Assembly (NCBI RefSeq): GCF_014207635.1
Contig: NZ_JACHIE010000011.1
Coordinates: 22,106-86,105 of the forward strand
Reading direction: 5' to 3'
Origin: Acetobacter lovaniensis
Lineage (GTDB): Bacteria; Pseudomonadota; Alphaproteobacteria; Acetobacterales; Acetobacteraceae
Length of the DNA stretch: 64,000 bases
Under the pieces are notes generated by a model. It did not search any database. It had not been told where the DNA came from and saw only the letters and a list, made by a program, of their open reading frames with translations. Of the stretch, positions 1-10,691 are shown one piece after another; positions within the stretch are counted from its first letter, which is position 1, and each line of letters opens with the position of its first letter. Both the position numbers and the translations under genes were made by a program.

Positions 1-227
1 AACCCGGCATCGGGCACGGGAGAAACAAGGCGCTGCATCACGGGTAGCCACGCATGCGGCACAGCGCCCACAGGCACGGGGCCAGAAGCGCTATCCCCTT
101 CAATCAGCAAGACGGCTGTAAACGCGGCGGTACTGTTCTGGAAGGGTAGGGCCACGCCTTGCCGTATGGCCTCCTGCGCCATTGGTCCAAACAGGAACCC
201 CATGGGTTCAACCAGCCTGCGCCACAT
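1..227 (-). CDS. folP: Dihydropteroate synthase, N-terminal part (runs off left edge)
   Basis: The minus strand is open from an ATG at 227 (alternative ATG at 203) to the window edge. The visible ~75 residues begin MWRRLVEPMGFLFGPMAQEA and continue through a GVALPF segment. This resembles the N-terminal extension of alphaproteobacterial dihydropteroate synthases (xxRPTGxLxG..A...AxxxGxAxPLAGG), which precedes the pterin-binding barrel. FolP joins p-aminobenzoate to the pterin pyrophosphate in folate synthesis. The barrel and its catalytic motifs lie outside the window, so the call rests on this extension and on the position directly after ftsH, where folP is commonly found. It would be the last visible gene of the cpoB-tilS-ftsH series. 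An unrelated small protein cannot be excluded. Confidence 0.55.
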   Translation of the reverse strand, partial: MWRRLVEPMGFLFGPMAQEAIRQGVALPFQNSTAAFTAVLLIEGDSASGPVPVGAVPHAWLPVMQRLVSPVPDAG

Positions 228-259
228 CACCTGATCCTTTTTTACTGTCCCCACCATAC

Positions 260-290
260 AGAAGAGGCGGCACCGGGTGCCGCCTCTTCT
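260..290 (-). other. Strong hairpin between ftsH and folP
   Basis: A 14-bp perfect stem (AGAAGAGGCGGCAC paired with its complement, 3-nt loop) sits between the ftsH stop and the presumed folP start. In the direction of transcription it is not followed by a T run, so it is not a standard intrinsic terminator. It may be an attenuating or mRNA-stabilising structure that sets folP expression below ftsH. Confidence 0.5.
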
Positions 291-322
291 GCTTCATATC
301 CGTTGGCTGCCAGACCCTGCCC

Positions 323-2248
323 TTAACCGGGCTGGGGCGCGGGAACAGCACCGCCATCTTCCGCCGGGGTGGGGGCTGGCGCTTCCCCCGTAACCTGCGG
401 CACGGAGGCGCGGCGGTTAACCGGGCCATCATCCGCTTCTTCTGCCCGTTCAATTGGCTGGCCGCGCATAATCTGGCGGATTTCCTCACCTGTCAGGGTT
501 TCGTATTCCAGCAGGGCTTCGGCCAGACGGTGCAGCTCGTCCACATGGTCATGCAGGTAATTGCGGGCCTGCACGTAGGCTTCATCAATCAGGCGTTTGA
601 CTTCAACATCAATATCGCGCGCCGTCTGTTCAGAAAAATTGCGGGCAGCCCCAAAGAAGCTGTTGCCCTGATCTTCATCCGCATAGGCGATCATGCCCAG
701 CTTGTCGCTCATGCCCCATTCGGTCACCATGCTGCGGGCAACACGGGTGGCCATTTTAATGTCCCCCATTGCGCCGTTGCAGATGTTGTCCTTGCCGTAA
801 ACCACTTCCTCGGCAACACGCCCGCCCATGGCCACCACAAGGTGGGCAATGGCGTTCATCTTGCTCATGGAGAGCCGGTCATCCTCGGGCAGACGCATGA
901 CCATGCCAAGGGCACGCCCACGCGGGATAATGGTCGCCTTGTGAATGGGCTCGCTCTCGGGCACCAGCACGGCGGTAATGGCGTGCCCGGCCTCATGGTA
1001 GGCAGTGCGTTTTTTCTCGTCCTCGCTCATCACCAGCGAGCGACGTTCAACGCCCATCAGCACCTTGTCCTTGGCGTCTTCAAACTCGCGCATGGACACC
1101 GTGCGGCGGCCAAGGCGGGCAGCGGACAGGGCGGCCTCATTGACCAGATTGGCCAGATCCGCACCGGAAAAGCCGGGAGTGCCACGGGCAATAATGCGCG
1201 GGTCCACATCGGACGCCAGCGGCACCTTGCGCATATGCACCCGCAGGATTTTTTCACGCCCGCTTACATCGGGGTTGGGCACCACCACCTGCCGGTCAAA
1301 CCGGCCGGGACGCAGCAATGCGGGGTCCAGCACGTCGGGGCGGTTGGTGGCGGCAATCAGGATCACGCCCTCATTGCTTTCAAACCCATCCATTTCCACC
1401 AGCATCTGGTTCAGGGTCTGTTCGCGCTCATCGTTACCGCCGCCCATGCCCGCACCACGATGGCGGCCAACGGCGTCGATTTCGTCAATGAAGATAATGC
1501 ACGGTGCGGATTTTTTACCCTGTTCGAACATATCCCGCACACGGGAAGCACCAACACCGACAAACATTTCCACAAAGTCGGACCCGGAGATGGTGAAGAA
1601 AGGCACATTGGCCTCACCCGCAATGGCGCGGGCCAGCAGGGTCTTACCCGTGCCGGGGGGGCCAACCAGCAGCACACCTTTGGGGATTTTGCCGCCCAGC
1701 CGCGTGAACTTCTGCGGGTCCTTGAGGAAATCCACAATTTCCTGCAACTCGCCCTTGGCTTCATCAATCCCGGCCACGTCTTCAAACGTTACGCGGCCAT
1801 GCTTTTCGGTCAGCATCTTGGCGCGGGACTTGCCAAAGCCCATGGCCCGGCCACCGGCCCCCTGCATCTGCCGCATCATGAACAGCCATGCCGCGACCAG
1901 CAGAATAATGGGCAGGGAGTTGAGGAAGTAGCGCAGCAGCGGGCTACCATCCTGCTCAAGCGGCTTGGCCACAACCTCCACCCCTTTGCCCACCATGCGC
2001 GAGACAAGGGAGGGGTCCAGAGGAGCATAGGTCTCAAACGCGGTGCCGTCGGTCAGCGTACCGGAAATATTGTGGTTCTGCATGACAACAGACCGGACAT
2101 GCCCCGAATCAATATCGGCCACAAAATCGGAATATGCCAGTTGCTGGGCGGCATGCTGCGCCGTGCCCGGCTGGAACATGTTCACCAGTAACAGCAGCAG
2201 CAGGATAATGCTGACCCAAAGCGCCAGATTGCGACCTAAATTGTTCAT
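323..2248 (-). CDS. ftsH: ATP-dependent zinc metalloprotease FtsH
   Basis: This membrane-anchored AAA+ protease degrades unassembled membrane proteins and short-lived regulators. The 641-residue protein has a first transmembrane helix at about 8-24, a periplasmic domain, and a second helix at about 111-124. The AAA domain carries Walker A GPPGTGKT at 196-203, Walker B IIFIDEID near 251-258 and the second region of homology RPGRFDRQ at 313-320. The zinc site HEAGH is at 418-422. The C-terminus is a low-complexity Pro/Ala tail. Length and domain order are normal for the family. It lies 118 bp downstream of tilS and upstream of folP on the same strand, a conserved alphaproteobacterial order. Confidence 0.98.
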   Translation of the reverse strand: MNNLGRNLALWVSIILLLLLLVNMFQPGTAQHAAQQLAYSDFVADIDSGHVRSVVMQNHNISGTLTDGTAFETYAPLDPSLVSRMVGKGVEVVAKPLEQDGSPLLRYFLNSLPIILLVAAWLFMMRQMQGAGGRAMGFGKSRAKMLTEKHGRVTFEDVAGIDEAKGELQEIVDFLKDPQKFTRLGGKIPKGVLLVGPPGTGKTLLARAIAGEANVPFFTISGSDFVEMFVGVGASRVRDMFEQGKKSAPCIIFIDEIDAVGRHRGAGMGGGNDEREQTLNQMLVEMDGFESNEGVILIAATNRPDVLDPALLRPGRFDRQVVVPNPDVSGREKILRVHMRKVPLASDVDPRIIARGTPGFSGADLANLVNEAALSAARLGRRTVSMREFEDAKDKVLMGVERRSLVMSEDEKKRTAYHEAGHAITAVLVPESEPIHKATIIPRGRALGMVMRLPEDDRLSMSKMNAIAHLVVAMGGRVAEEVVYGKDNICNGAMGDIKMATRVARSMVTEWGMSDKLGMIAYADEDQGNSFFGAARNFSEQTARDIDVEVKRLIDEAYVQARNYLHDHVDELHRLAEALLEYETLTGEEIRQIMRGQPIERAEEADDGPVNRRASVPQVTGEAPAPTPAEDGGAVPAPQPG

Positions 2249-2366
2249 CTTGCCCGAGTGTCCATACTTCTAGTGCGTAAAGCGCCGGAGTGTCCTGCCA
2301 TCTTGCCCGGCGCCCGGGGAAAAAAGCAACCTTTGCTCTTATAAATGGGATGCCTGAACCATTTTC

Positions 2367-3755
2367 CTAGCCCACGGGTCCCACATAGTCCTTGTTGTGT
2401 ACTTTTTTGCACCCGTACACACCCATTCCGGTTGCGGGAACAGGGGGTCTGAACTCAAAAAAAACATCTGCCCAGTCTGCCGTGCTGCACCACCCCAGAT
2501 GCGGCACCGCAACCCGCTGCCCCTGCCACCACAACGCGGGCAGCCCGGTACAGAACAGGGCTGGCCACCCGGCACGGACCCTGCGCGCCAGCCCGTAACC
2601 GGCGGCCTCCACATATACCCCGCAACGCAGCAGGGCAGAAGGGGCGTGCAGCACAAAGCGGCCATCCCATACAACGCCGGGGCTGGCCGCTACCGGCGCA
2701 CCAACACCGGCCTGTTCACGAATGAGAAACCACTCATCGCGCCATCTGGCAAGCCGGGTGCCAGCCAGTGTGCCCGCTCCCCCGTTTTTGCACAGCCGCG
2801 CTACGGCAGCCGGTGCGGGGGGGTACTGCTGCGCACCAACAGTGCGGATCAGCCCCGACAGGACGGCGGATTCGGGCAGGTTTTGCCCCAGCCCGACCCA
2901 CCCATGAGGGTAAAATGCGCAGGTCTGCGCCAGTGCCATGGCCTGCGCCCTCTCACGCGCCATGCGCTGCGCGCCTGCATCCATGGCAAGGCACCAGAAC
3001 TGCTCGGACAGGCCATTTTCCTGCAAGGCAAAGCGGACCCGCACGCGCTCGGCCCGCAGGTCCTGATTAGACGGGTCATCCACCCAGGCCAGCCCGGCCG
3101 CACGCAATGTCTGGCGCAGGGCCACGCGGGACACACCCAGTAATGGCCGTACCAGCCGCACATCCGGCGTGTAGCTGATCCAGCCCATGGCTGCCAGTCC
3201 ATCCGGCCCGCTCCCCGCGTTAGAGCGCATCCATGCGGTTTCGGCCTGATCATCGGCCTGATGACCAAGGAGCAGGTCCACACAGCCAGCCTGCTGGCAG
3301 GCCTGCACCATGCGGGCATAGCGGGCCTTGCGCGCCCGTGCGGCCATGGCGGGGCCTTTGGTCAGGCCGGTCAGGGTTATCAGGCGGGCGGGCACGTCCA
3401 TGGCGTGCAGGCGCTCCACCGTAAGCTGTGCCTCTGCCGCAGAGTCGGGGCGTAGCCCGTGGTCCACCACAAGGGCCAGCAGATTGCGCCGCCAGCGCCG
3501 GGCAAGCCATGCCAGCGCCAGACTGTCCCCCCCGCCAGAAACAGCCAGTGCGACCGGGGGGCTCCCCGGTGCATCCGCACCCCACGGGCCAAGGGTGTCC
3601 AGCAATGCCGCGAACCATTGCGGCGGAACCGGCTGGTCGGAAAAAACCGGGCGCTGTTCAAACCGGACCGGCAAGCCCCCTACCCCCGATAGTCCGGGGG
3701 TACGTGCTGGAACATCAGTTACAGCCACCCTTGCGCCCGTATATTTCCGCCGCAC
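2367..3755 (-). CDS. tilS: tRNA(Ile)-lysidine synthetase
   Basis: TilS modifies cytidine 34 of the AUA-reading tRNA-Ile to lysidine, using ATP and lysine. The PP-loop ATP-pyrophosphatase motif SGGGDS is at residues 73-78, followed by VVDHGLR and a LLGHQADDQAET segment, all typical of TilS. The protein is 462 residues as drawn from a GTG at 3755. That start overlaps the end of cpoB by 41 nt. Other GTG/TTG codons (for example GTG at 3728 or TTG at 3674) would shorten a poorly conserved N-terminus, so the start is uncertain. It sits between cpoB and ftsH. Confidence 0.93.
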   Translation of the reverse strand: MRRKYTGARVAVTDVPARTPGLSGVGGLPVRFEQRPVFSDQPVPPQWFAALLDTLGPWGADAPGSPPVALAVSGGGDSLALAWLARRWRRNLLALVVDHGLRPDSAAEAQLTVERLHAMDVPARLITLTGLTKGPAMAARARKARYARMVQACQQAGCVDLLLGHQADDQAETAWMRSNAGSGPDGLAAMGWISYTPDVRLVRPLLGVSRVALRQTLRAAGLAWVDDPSNQDLRAERVRVRFALQENGLSEQFWCLAMDAGAQRMARERAQAMALAQTCAFYPHGWVGLGQNLPESAVLSGLIRTVGAQQYPPAPAAVARLCKNGGAGTLAGTRLARWRDEWFLIREQAGVGAPVAASPGVVWDGRFVLHAPSALLRCGVYVEAAGYGLARRVRAGWPALFCTGLPALWWQGQRVAVPHLGWCSTADWADVFFEFRPPVPATGMGVYGCKKVHNKDYVGPVG

Positions 3756-4563
3756 GGGCCACGCGTGGTGCGGGGGACGGGAACTCGTTATTCAGCTTGC
3801 CCAGTGCCTCACACGCGGATTTTTTATCCCCCAGCGCAAGGAGCGTGGCCGTTACACCCAGCAGGGCATCGGGTGCCCGAGCACTTTTGGGTGACTGGCG
3901 ATATGCGTCGTAATACGCCACAGCAGACTGGCGGTACTGCTTCTGCCCGGCAAGGGACTGGGCCAGAAGGAACTGCGCATCCACCCTGAATGCCCCTTTG
4001 GCAGTTTTGAGGGCGGCCTCGGCATTGTCATAGGCGGTATCGTAATCCCGCTTTTGTAAGGCCGCCTTGCCAGCGCTCAGCAGAGCATCGGGCGTGTTGG
4101 GACGCGCCGCAGGCTCCGCAGGAGCGGCTGCGGGAGCTGCGCTGCCCCCCCCTGCCCCAGCCTGCGCGGCAAACTGGCTATCCGCCATCTGCTTGGACAG
4201 GGCGGCTGTTTTTTGCTGGAGGTCGTTGGTCAGCTGGTCAATCTCGCCACGCATATCGCGCTGCTGCTGCTCCAGCGTGTTGACCCGCTCCAGCAACTGG
4301 GAGACCAGATCCCCATTAACAGCCGATGACCCACCCGCAGAGGCAGATGGCGGGGGAAGTGCCCCGCCCTCGCCCTGAGAGGCCTGCATCTGGCTCATGG
4401 CCTGCTTGAGAGCAAGAATCTGGTCCTGAAGGGCAATGCCTTCCCGGCTGGTAACATCCTGTGCATGGCCCATGGGGCTGGCTGTGCCCATAAGCACGGC
4501 CACCAGACCCGAAAGCACCAGACCATGGCGGACAACGCGTACTGCTTTAACCCGGGACTTCAT
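3715..4563 (-). CDS. cpoB: Cell division coordinator CpoB / YbgF
   Basis: CpoB is a periplasmic partner of TolA that links outer-membrane constriction with septal peptidoglycan synthesis. The start was set at the ATG at 4563 because GTGAGG lies 6 nt upstream. The product is 282 residues with a signal peptide ending near MGHAQD. Next comes a coiled-coil segment (about 80-125, LLERVNTLEQQQRDMRGEID) that trimerises in known homologues. An Ala/Pro linker and C-terminal TPR repeats follow (about 155-282). It lies downstream of pal, separated by a hairpin terminator, and upstream of tilS, which overlaps it. Confidence 0.94.
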   Translation of the reverse strand: MKSRVKAVRVVRHGLVLSGLVAVLMGTASPMGHAQDVTSREGIALQDQILALKQAMSQMQASQGEGGALPPPSASAGGSSAVNGDLVSQLLERVNTLEQQQRDMRGEIDQLTNDLQQKTAALSKQMADSQFAAQAGAGGGSAAPAAAPAEPAARPNTPDALLSAGKAALQKRDYDTAYDNAEAALKTAKGAFRVDAQFLLAQSLAGQKQYRQSAVAYYDAYRQSPKSARAPDALLGVTATLLALGDKKSACEALGKLNNEFPSPAPRVARAAEIYGRKGGCN

Positions 4564-4639
4564 TGAAAACCTCACCCCATCGATAGGAAACGGGCAAGAA
4601 TTCCATCATTCCGTCCCGCAAAACAAGACACGAAATACA

Positions 4640-4671
4640 AAACAGGCCGGGCGTTGAGGCCCGGCCTGTTT
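4640..4671 (-). terminator. Terminator hairpin between pal and cpoB
   Basis: A 13-bp perfect stem (AAACAGGCCGGGC with its complement, 6-nt loop GTTGAG) lies between pal and cpoB. Its A-rich and T-rich flanks on both sides suit Rho-independent termination of pal on the minus strand, although the T tract is short. Confidence 0.65.
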
Positions 4672-4709
4672 CGTTTAATCAGTCAGATTTCAGATAATGT
4701 CTGAAAATC

Positions 4710-5183
4710 TTACTTCACAGCCGTAATGGCGTTACGGTTCTGTGCCCATGCTTCTTCGGTGTCGCCCAGAGCGGTGGGACGGTCTTTACCGTAGGAGATG
4801 GTGGAGATGCGCGAAGAGGTCACGCCTTTTGCCACCAGATAGTCACGAGCGGCGTTTGCACGACGCTGGCCCAGAGCAATGTTGTATTCTTCAGTGCCGC
4901 GGTCATCGCAGTTGCCTGCAACTTCAACGTTCACCTGAGGATACTTTGCAAGCCAGTCAGCCTGCTTCTGCAGGGTGGTCTTGGCGTCAGCGCTCAGGCC
5001 GCTCTTGTTCAGGTCATAGAATACGCGGTCCCCCACGTTGGCGACCAGATCAGCTTCGCTGCCCGGCACCGGGCCAGACGGCTGAGTAGCCGCGCCGGTG
5101 GAAGCACCCGTGTTTGCATTTTCGTGCGCACAGGCTGACAGAAGAGCAACCATACCAAGCGCAGCAACAACTTTCAGTCTCAT
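4710..5183 (-). CDS. pal: Peptidoglycan-associated lipoprotein Pal
   Basis: Pal is an outer-membrane lipoprotein that binds peptidoglycan through an OmpA-like domain and interacts with TolB. The 157-residue protein has a lipoprotein signal ending in the lipobox LLSAC (Cys18). A short Thr/Gly/Pro linker follows, then the OmpA C-terminal domain from about 48. The diaminopimelate-binding loop NCDDRGTEEYN and GQRRANAARDYL are visible. It is separated from tolB by about 320 bp holding the tolB terminator, so pal probably has its own promoter in 5184-5460. Confidence 0.97.
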   Translation of the reverse strand: MRLKVVAALGMVALLSACAHENANTGASTGAATQPSGPVPGSEADLVANVGDRVFYDLNKSGLSADAKTTLQKQADWLAKYPQVNVEVAGNCDDRGTEEYNIALGQRRANAARDYLVAKGVTSSRISTISYGKDRPTALGDTEEAWAQNRNAITAVK

Positions 5184-5466
5184 GTGTCGGATCCTGAGAA
5201 TTAGCCTTAGGGCTATTCGGAGAAAAAGAAGTTAATAACCTTGTATCTCCGCGTATTCTTCTGCTCCCCTCCGAACCCTTCGAAGAGCCGACGAATTTTG
5301 GAGACCATTCCGCCGTAAGCCATAGCTTATGCGGCCGGTCAAGCATGTTCTCTGTTTCTCATACCAGCCATACCTTGACTGATACCCAAACAACACACCC
5401 CGGCCCTACGCACAATAACCCAAAACTACGGAATTATAAAGAAAATTACGGCGGAATTATGAAAAC

Positions 5467-5495
5467 TTCTCCCGCCCCGAAGCCGGGCGGGAGAA
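5467..5495 (-). terminator. Intrinsic terminator of the tol operon
   Basis: A 10-bp stem TTCTCCCGCC / GGCGGGAGAA lies just after the tolB stop. On the minus strand it is followed by GTTTTC, consistent with Rho-independent termination. It separates tolB from pal. Confidence 0.65.
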
Positions 5496-5502
5496 TAATC
5501 CC

Positions 5503-6867
5503 TCACCCGTTCAGGGGGGACCATGCCGGATCGGAGGCCCCTTCTGGCGTAGGAATAACACGGTCATTGAAGCCCGTAATATCGACCATGCCGATAATGG
5601 AGCTGAATCCGCTCCCACCCGCGCCGGCGCGGCTCTGGCGGCAATAGGCCAGCACACGCCCGTTGGGGCAGAAGCTCGGACTTTCCACCGTAAAGCCCTC
5701 GGTCATGATCCGCTCACCCGTGCCATCAGGCAGCATGACCCCGAGCGAGAACATACCACCGGCAATGCGGGTGAAGGCGATCAGGTCCCCGCGCGGGGAC
5801 CATACAGGGTCGCCATAGGTGCCCTGCCCGTAGGAAATCCGCTGCGCGTTCCCCCCGCCTGCAGGCATGATGTAAAGTTGCGGGCTGCCGCCACGGTCCG
5901 AGTTGAACACGATCTGCGAGCCATCCGGGTTGTAGCACGGGCTGGTGTCAATCGCGCCCGAAGCCGTAAGCTGCCTGCGCGCACCCGACGCCAGATCAAC
6001 CGAATACAGGTCCGACCCACCATTGCGGGTCACGGACAGCAGGACCGTGCGCCCATCGGGCGAGAAGCGTGGCGCGAATGAGATCCCCTGAAAATCACCC
6101 AGAATCTGCTGCCGACCGGTATTGAGATCAAACAGATACACCCGCGGCCGGTTATTGGCGTAGGACATGAAGGCAACCTGGTCCTTGACCGGGCTGAAAC
6201 GGGGTGTCAGCGTCAGCCAGTTCCCAGCCGTGAGCATGCGGGCATTGGCGCCATCCTGATCCATAATGGCCAGCCGCGTACGCTGGCGCCCACGCGGGCC
6301 AGAGCGGGAGATAAAGGCGATGCGGGTATCAAAATACCCTTTCTCACCCAGCATCCGCTCGTAAATCACATCGCCCACAATATGGGCGATACGCCGCCAG
6401 TTGGCGGAGGATGTCGTGTAGGCCGTCCCCTGAATCTGCTGCTGGCTCAGCACGTCCCACAGCCGGATTTCCACCCGCACGGATGCGCCACTGCCCGTAA
6501 CGCTCCCTGTCACCTGCGCATGCGCGCCAAGGCCCTTGGCGGTGGCAAAGTCGGGCTTTGCTGCGGCGGACGAACCAGGAATAACCTTGAACAGGCCCGT
6601 GTTGTTCAGATCGTTGGTCAGCACCTCGGCCATCTGCTGGCCAAGACCGCCCCCAAAATCGGGAATGATAATGGGAATAGGGGCCGTACGGGCCTGATCC
6701 ACCGTAATTTCCGCTTCTGGCGCGGCTGTGGCGGCAAAAGCAGCCAGCGGAGTGGCCAGAATGCCCCCTGCGGCAACACTCGCGCCAAGCAGGGTGCGGC
6801 GGCGCAGCGCGCCCACCAGAGCATCTGCTTCCTGATCGGAAATAAGAGGCCGGGTACTCATCAGCAT
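5503..6867 (-). CDS. tolB: Tol-Pal system beta-propeller protein TolB
   Basis: TolB is a periplasmic protein that binds Pal and is released by TolA. The ATG at 6867 is chosen because GGAGG lies 7 nt upstream. An upstream in-frame start at 6933 would overlap tolA. The 454-residue product has an N-terminal D2-like domain and then WD40-like beta-propeller repeats ([36 protein letters not shown]). The signal peptide is unusual: residues 22-45 read RRRTLLGAS followed by a mild hydrophobic stretch ending AAFA. This looks like a twin-arginine signal rather than a standard Sec signal. It ends the operon that starts at yebC. Confidence 0.96.
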   Translation of the reverse strand: MLMSTRPLISDQEADALVGALRRRTLLGASVAAGGILATPLAAFAATAAPEAEITVDQARTAPIPIIIPDFGGGLGQQMAEVLTNDLNNTGLFKVIPGSSAAAKPDFATAKGLGAHAQVTGSVTGSGASVRVEIRLWDVLSQQQIQGTAYTTSSANWRRIAHIVGDVIYERMLGEKGYFDTRIAFISRSGPRGRQRTRLAIMDQDGANARMLTAGNWLTLTPRFSPVKDQVAFMSYANNRPRVYLFDLNTGRQQILGDFQGISFAPRFSPDGRTVLLSVTRNGGSDLYSVDLASGARRQLTASGAIDTSPCYNPDGSQIVFNSDRGGSPQLYIMPAGGGNAQRISYGQGTYGDPVWSPRGDLIAFTRIAGGMFSLGVMLPDGTGERIMTEGFTVESPSFCPNGRVLAYCRQSRAGAGGSGFSSIIGMVDITGFNDRVIPTPEGASDPAWSPLNG

Positions 6868-6892
6868 GTGTTTTCCTCCGTGTGGCCTGCTT

Positions 6893-7900
6893 TTAAGGCC
6901 TGAAGACAAATTTGAGTTGCCGGGGCTGCCCAAGAAGCTCCTTGGGAATCGGCAGTTGGGCGCATGTGGGGCTTAACACGGCCGCGCGGGCACGCTCGGC
7001 CAGAGCACGGTAGGACGCATCCGCGTCCATGCGCGCCTGTGTTTCCGGGGCGAACTGCACAATACGCGCCTCACCCGTTGCATCCACGGTTACAACCAGA
7101 TGGGCCACAAAACTGGCATAGTCCTTGGCTGCCGTATCCTCCGAATAGCAACGGCGGACAGAGGCCCCAATGGCCTTTTGCTGCCCAACGCTCAGGCTGC
7201 CCGTAATGTTACTGCCCACGGGTGATCCACCCCCATTAGGCGCACCCCCGGCCAGCGGGTTGGCCCGCGCCTTGGGTGCGTGTGTCTGCTTCTGGTCCGA
7301 GCGGAAGGTATCCAGCGTTTCCAGCAGCGAATGTGTATCCGGCTCGCTCTTCCTGGCCTTGTTGGGCTGCGTCAGATGCGAGGGCACCACCACGTCCGGC
7401 AGCGTATCTGTCTGCTGCGTCATGGGCGATGGGGGTGCCACACTGGTAGACGGCTTGAGCGGCGCCGGGGGGGATGGGGGCGTCTTGACCGCCTCTGGCG
7501 AGGGTTCCTCCGCCTTGGGGGGCAGGGGCACATCCGGCAGCGGTTCAGCCTCCGCCTGAGGCGGGGGCGGCACAGCCTGAGGCGGTGGAGGCGGCGGCGG
7601 AGGCTCCTCGTTCGGCACGTTCTTGGGCGGCTCGGGTGTGGGTGGAGCATCCTGCACGGCGGGAGCAGGCGGACGCAGCTCATCCGCAGGCTTGTCAGCC
7701 TTGGCGGAGGGGCCTCCATCCTGCGCGTCTGATGGCTCGAATTCCATCTCGACCGTTGGCTGTGGCGGTTCTTCCGGCGGCTTTGGCGGCGGCAGGGAGA
7801 TCAGCAGTGCCACAAGTGCTGCGATATGCGCCGCACCTGACACATAAAGAGACCGCCTGAGCAGAAGCTGATCAGACCGGCGTGGCCGTGCCATGGGCAT
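6893..7900 (-). CDS. tolA: TolA envelope-spanning protein
   Basis: TolA is anchored in the inner membrane by TolQR and reaches across the periplasm to Pal/TolB. The 335-residue protein has a cytoplasmic Arg-rich start and one transmembrane helix (about 19-40). A long Pro/Glu-rich linker spans about 40-180 ([25 protein letters not shown]). The C-terminal TolA/TonB-like domain starts near 230 ([13 protein letters not shown] ... [12 protein letters not shown]). The linker is proline-rich rather than the Ala/Lys-rich helix of E. coli TolA, giving a rigid polyproline spacer. It lies between tolR and tolB in one operon. Confidence 0.9.
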   Translation of the reverse strand: MPMARPRRSDQLLLRRSLYVSGAAHIAALVALLISLPPPKPPEEPPQPTVEMEFEPSDAQDGGPSAKADKPADELRPPAPAVQDAPPTPEPPKNVPNEEPPPPPPPPQAVPPPPQAEAEPLPDVPLPPKAEEPSPEAVKTPPSPPAPLKPSTSVAPPSPMTQQTDTLPDVVVPSHLTQPNKARKSEPDTHSLLETLDTFRSDQKQTHAPKARANPLAGGAPNGGGSPVGSNITGSLSVGQQKAIGASVRRCYSEDTAAKDYASFVAHLVVTVDATGEARIVQFAPETQARMDADASYRALAERARAAVLSPTCAQLPIPKELLGQPRQLKFVFRP

Positions 7901-7932
7901 CGTGTTCGTACCTCTCCACCCGACCGGATGGC

Positions 7933-8364
<432 letters not shown>

Positions 8365-8366
8365 GC

Positions 8367-9086
8367 TCAGACCCTTTCTTCAGACTGGCGGGAGAGAATG
8401 GCGGCAAACTCGGTGCCGAATCCTTCCAGACGGTCCTCAAACAGATCCATGCTGTTGCTGATCACGTTATAGGCCACATAGGCGGGTATGGCGGTCAGCA
8501 GGCCAATGGCGGTGGCAAACAGCGCCTCGGAAATACCGGGGGCCACAACGCTCAGGTTGGTGTTGTGTTCTGCCGCAATGGAGCTGAAGGAATGCATGAT
8601 CCCCCACACCGTGCCAAACAGGCCCACAAACGGCGCAACCGGCCCCACGGTTGCCAGAAAGATCACCCAGCGGCGCAGGCGATCCATCTCACGCGTGATG
8701 GTAATGCCAATGGCGCGGTCCACGCGCTCCTTGACCCCGCCACGCACCAGATCCACCCCCGGAATACGGGCCGAACGCCGCCATTCCCCCATGGCGGCGC
8801 CAAACACGGCGGCCATCGGGCTTACGGGCTTTGCGCCATCGCTTTCGTACAGGTCATCAAGGCTGCCACCGGACCAGAACCGGTCCTCAAACCCCGAAGC
8901 CGCGCGATTGATCCGCCGGATTGTCACAAACTTGTCGATAATAATGGCCCAGACCATAATGGAGCATAAAAGCAGCCCCAGCATGACCAGCTTGACCACA
9001 AGCGAGGCGTTCATAAACAACGCCCAAACCGACAGGTCTCCCGCCGCGCTTACGCCGAGATTTGCCGCATCAACCGCACGATCCAA
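8367..9086 (-). CDS. tolQ: TolQ biopolymer transport protein
   Basis: TolQ is a three-helix MotA/TolQ/ExbB proton-channel protein of the inner membrane. The TTG at 9086 is preferred because GGAGG lies 5 nt upstream. An in-frame GTG at 9107 would add seven residues but has that GGAGG inside it. The product is about 239 residues. Family signatures include the GLFGTVWGIMHSF segment and the conserved FATAIGLLTAIPAYVAYN helix. It follows ybgC by about 100 bp and precedes tolR by 2 bp. Confidence 0.95.
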   Translation of the reverse strand: MDRAVDAANLGVSAAGDLSVWALFMNASLVVKLVMLGLLLCSIMVWAIIIDKFVTIRRINRAASGFEDRFWSGGSLDDLYESDGAKPVSPMAAVFGAAMGEWRRSARIPGVDLVRGGVKERVDRAIGITITREMDRLRRWVIFLATVGPVAPFVGLFGTVWGIMHSFSSIAAEHNTNLSVVAPGISEALFATAIGLLTAIPAYVAYNVISNSMDLFEDRLEGFGTEFAAILSRQSEERV

Positions 9087-9204
9087 TAATGCCTCCTGCC
9101 TCTGCACCCGTTGCGGGCCACCAGTCTCCGACTCGGGCGAGATTCCTCACGGCCCAACATTGCTGCTTCTTACTGTTTTCCGTAAAAAAGCAGAAGAGGC
9201 GCTT

Positions 9205-9618
9205 TTAGTCCTTTGGTGCCAACCGCGTCAGAAGATCATGCCATAACGGCGGAAATCGGGCAGGACGCCCATCTGCCGCACGCACACATGCCAGACCTAC
9301 ATCCACCTCGGCCGCAACATCGGCCCCACGGGTTACAATCTGTTCCAGACGGCAGCTTGCGGCGCGCAGGGATGTCAGCCGTGTTGTAACGGTCAGCACA
9401 TCATCCAGCCGCAGGGGCATGCGGTAAGTCAGTCTGGCGTCACGCACCACAAACACAAGCCCGTAATCATGCAAAAGGCCCGAGGCAGGCATGCCGCAAC
9501 TGCGAATGGCCTCGGTTCTCGCCCGCTCGGCAAATGCCAGATACCGGGCATGGTACACAATGCCCCCGGCATCCGTATCCTCATAATAAACACGAAAATC
9601 TATGGAGTGGCTGCTCAT
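9205..9618 (-). CDS. ybgC: Tol-Pal-associated acyl-CoA thioesterase YbgC
   Basis: This is a hotdog-fold acyl-CoA thioesterase of 137 residues. The family motif [17 protein letters not shown] (residues 10-26) contains the catalytic Asp. YbgC homologues hydrolyse short or medium acyl-CoA and are encoded with tol genes. The ATG overlaps the ruvB stop by 4 nt (ATGA), so the gene is coupled to ruvB and joins the ruv and tol gene sets in one transcription unit. Confidence 0.95.
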   Translation of the reverse strand: MSSHSIDFRVYYEDTDAGGIVYHARYLAFAERARTEAIRSCGMPASGLLHDYGLVFVVRDARLTYRMPLRLDDVLTVTTRLTSLRAASCRLEQIVTRGADVAAEVDVGLACVRAADGRPARFPPLWHDLLTRLAPKD

Positions 9619-10691
9619 GGAGCTTCCTCATCATCCGCCAGAAAATCCATCTGCGGTCCGGCTGTATTTTCCGGCCGGGGAGGGGGCGTCAAGCCAAGAT
9701 GCCGCCAGCCACGCTCGCCCAGCACACGGCCCCGGCTTGTGCGCAGGACCAGCCCTTCCTGAATAAGAAAAGGCTCGATCACATCTTCCAGCGTATCGCG
9801 CGATTCGGCCAGAGCCGCAGCCAGTGTTTCCACCCCAACAGGGCCACCGTGGTGATACTCTGCTATGCGTCGCAGGTAACGCCGGTCCATGCCGTCCAGC
9901 CCCAGACCGTCCACTTCCAGCCGGGTCAGGGCGGCATCGGCCACATCAACCTCAACCACCTGCCCCTCTGGCACGGAGAGGGAGGCAAAATCACGCACCC
10001 TGCGCAGCAGACGCCCTGCAATACGGGGTGTCCCCCGCGAGCGGCGCGCGATTTCCATAGCCCCGCCAGCGGACAGGGCAAACCCCAGCTTGTCCGCCCC
10101 ACGCGCCACAATGCGCGCAAGCTCCTCCGGCGTGTAAAACACCAGACGGAGCGGAATGCCAAAGCGGTCACGCAAAGGTGTCGCCAGCAACCCGGCACGG
10201 GTGGTGGCCGCAACCAGCGTAAAGGGGGGCAGGTCAATCCGCACGGAACGCGCTGCCGGGCCTTCGCCAATAATCAGGTCGAGCTGGAAATCCTCCATGG
10301 CAGGGTAGAGAATTTCCTCAATCGCGGGCTGAAGACGGTGGATTTCGTCAATAAACAGCACATCCCGCGGTTGCAGGTTGGTCAGAATAGCCGCCAGATC
10401 ACCCGCGCGCTGGATAACGGGGCCGGATGTAGCACGGAACCCCACCCCCAGTTCGCGCGCCACAATCTGGGCCAGTGTGGTTTTGCCCAGACCCGGCGGG
10501 CCATGCAGCAGAACATGGTCCAGCGCCTCCCCCCGGTTGCGGGCGGCATGAATAAAAACAGACAGATTTTCACGGCTGGCCTGCTGCCCCGTAAAGTCGG
10601 AGAGGGTTTGTGGCCGTAAGGCGGCCTCGCCCGCATCCTCGCCCTGCCGGGTCGCGTCAATCTCGCGCTCGGGGGTAAATTCGGGGCTCAT
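9615..10691 (-). CDS. ruvB: Holliday junction branch-migration helicase RuvB
   Basis: RuvB is the AAA+ motor that drives branch migration of RuvA-bound Holliday junctions. The 358-residue protein has Walker A GPPGLGKT at 64-71 and Walker B DEIHRL near 116-121. The sensor motif [11 protein letters not shown] and a C-terminal winged helix end in [13 protein letters not shown]. It overlaps ruvA by 4 nt and ybgC by 4 nt. Confidence 0.98.
   Translation of the reverse strand: MSPEFTPEREIDATRQGEDAGEAALRPQTLSDFTGQQASRENLSVFIHAARNRGEALDHVLLHGPPGLGKTTLAQIVARELGVGFRATSGPVIQRAGDLAAILTNLQPRDVLFIDEIHRLQPAIEEILYPAMEDFQLDLIIGEGPAARSVRIDLPPFTLVAATTRAGLLATPLRDRFGIPLRLVFYTPEELARIVARGADKLGFALSAGGAMEIARRSRGTPRIAGRLLRRVRDFASLSVPEGQVVEVDVADAALTRLEVDGLGLDGMDRRYLRRIAEYHHGGPVGVETLAAALAESRDTLEDVIEPFLIQEGLVLRTSRGRVLGERGWRHLGLTPPPRPENTAGPQMDFLADDEEAP

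Noticed and set aside
182..2191. 669-codon plus-strand open frame opposite ftsH
   Set aside because: It is the antisense shadow of ftsH in GC-rich DNA; it has low-complexity His/Gly-rich content and no family.
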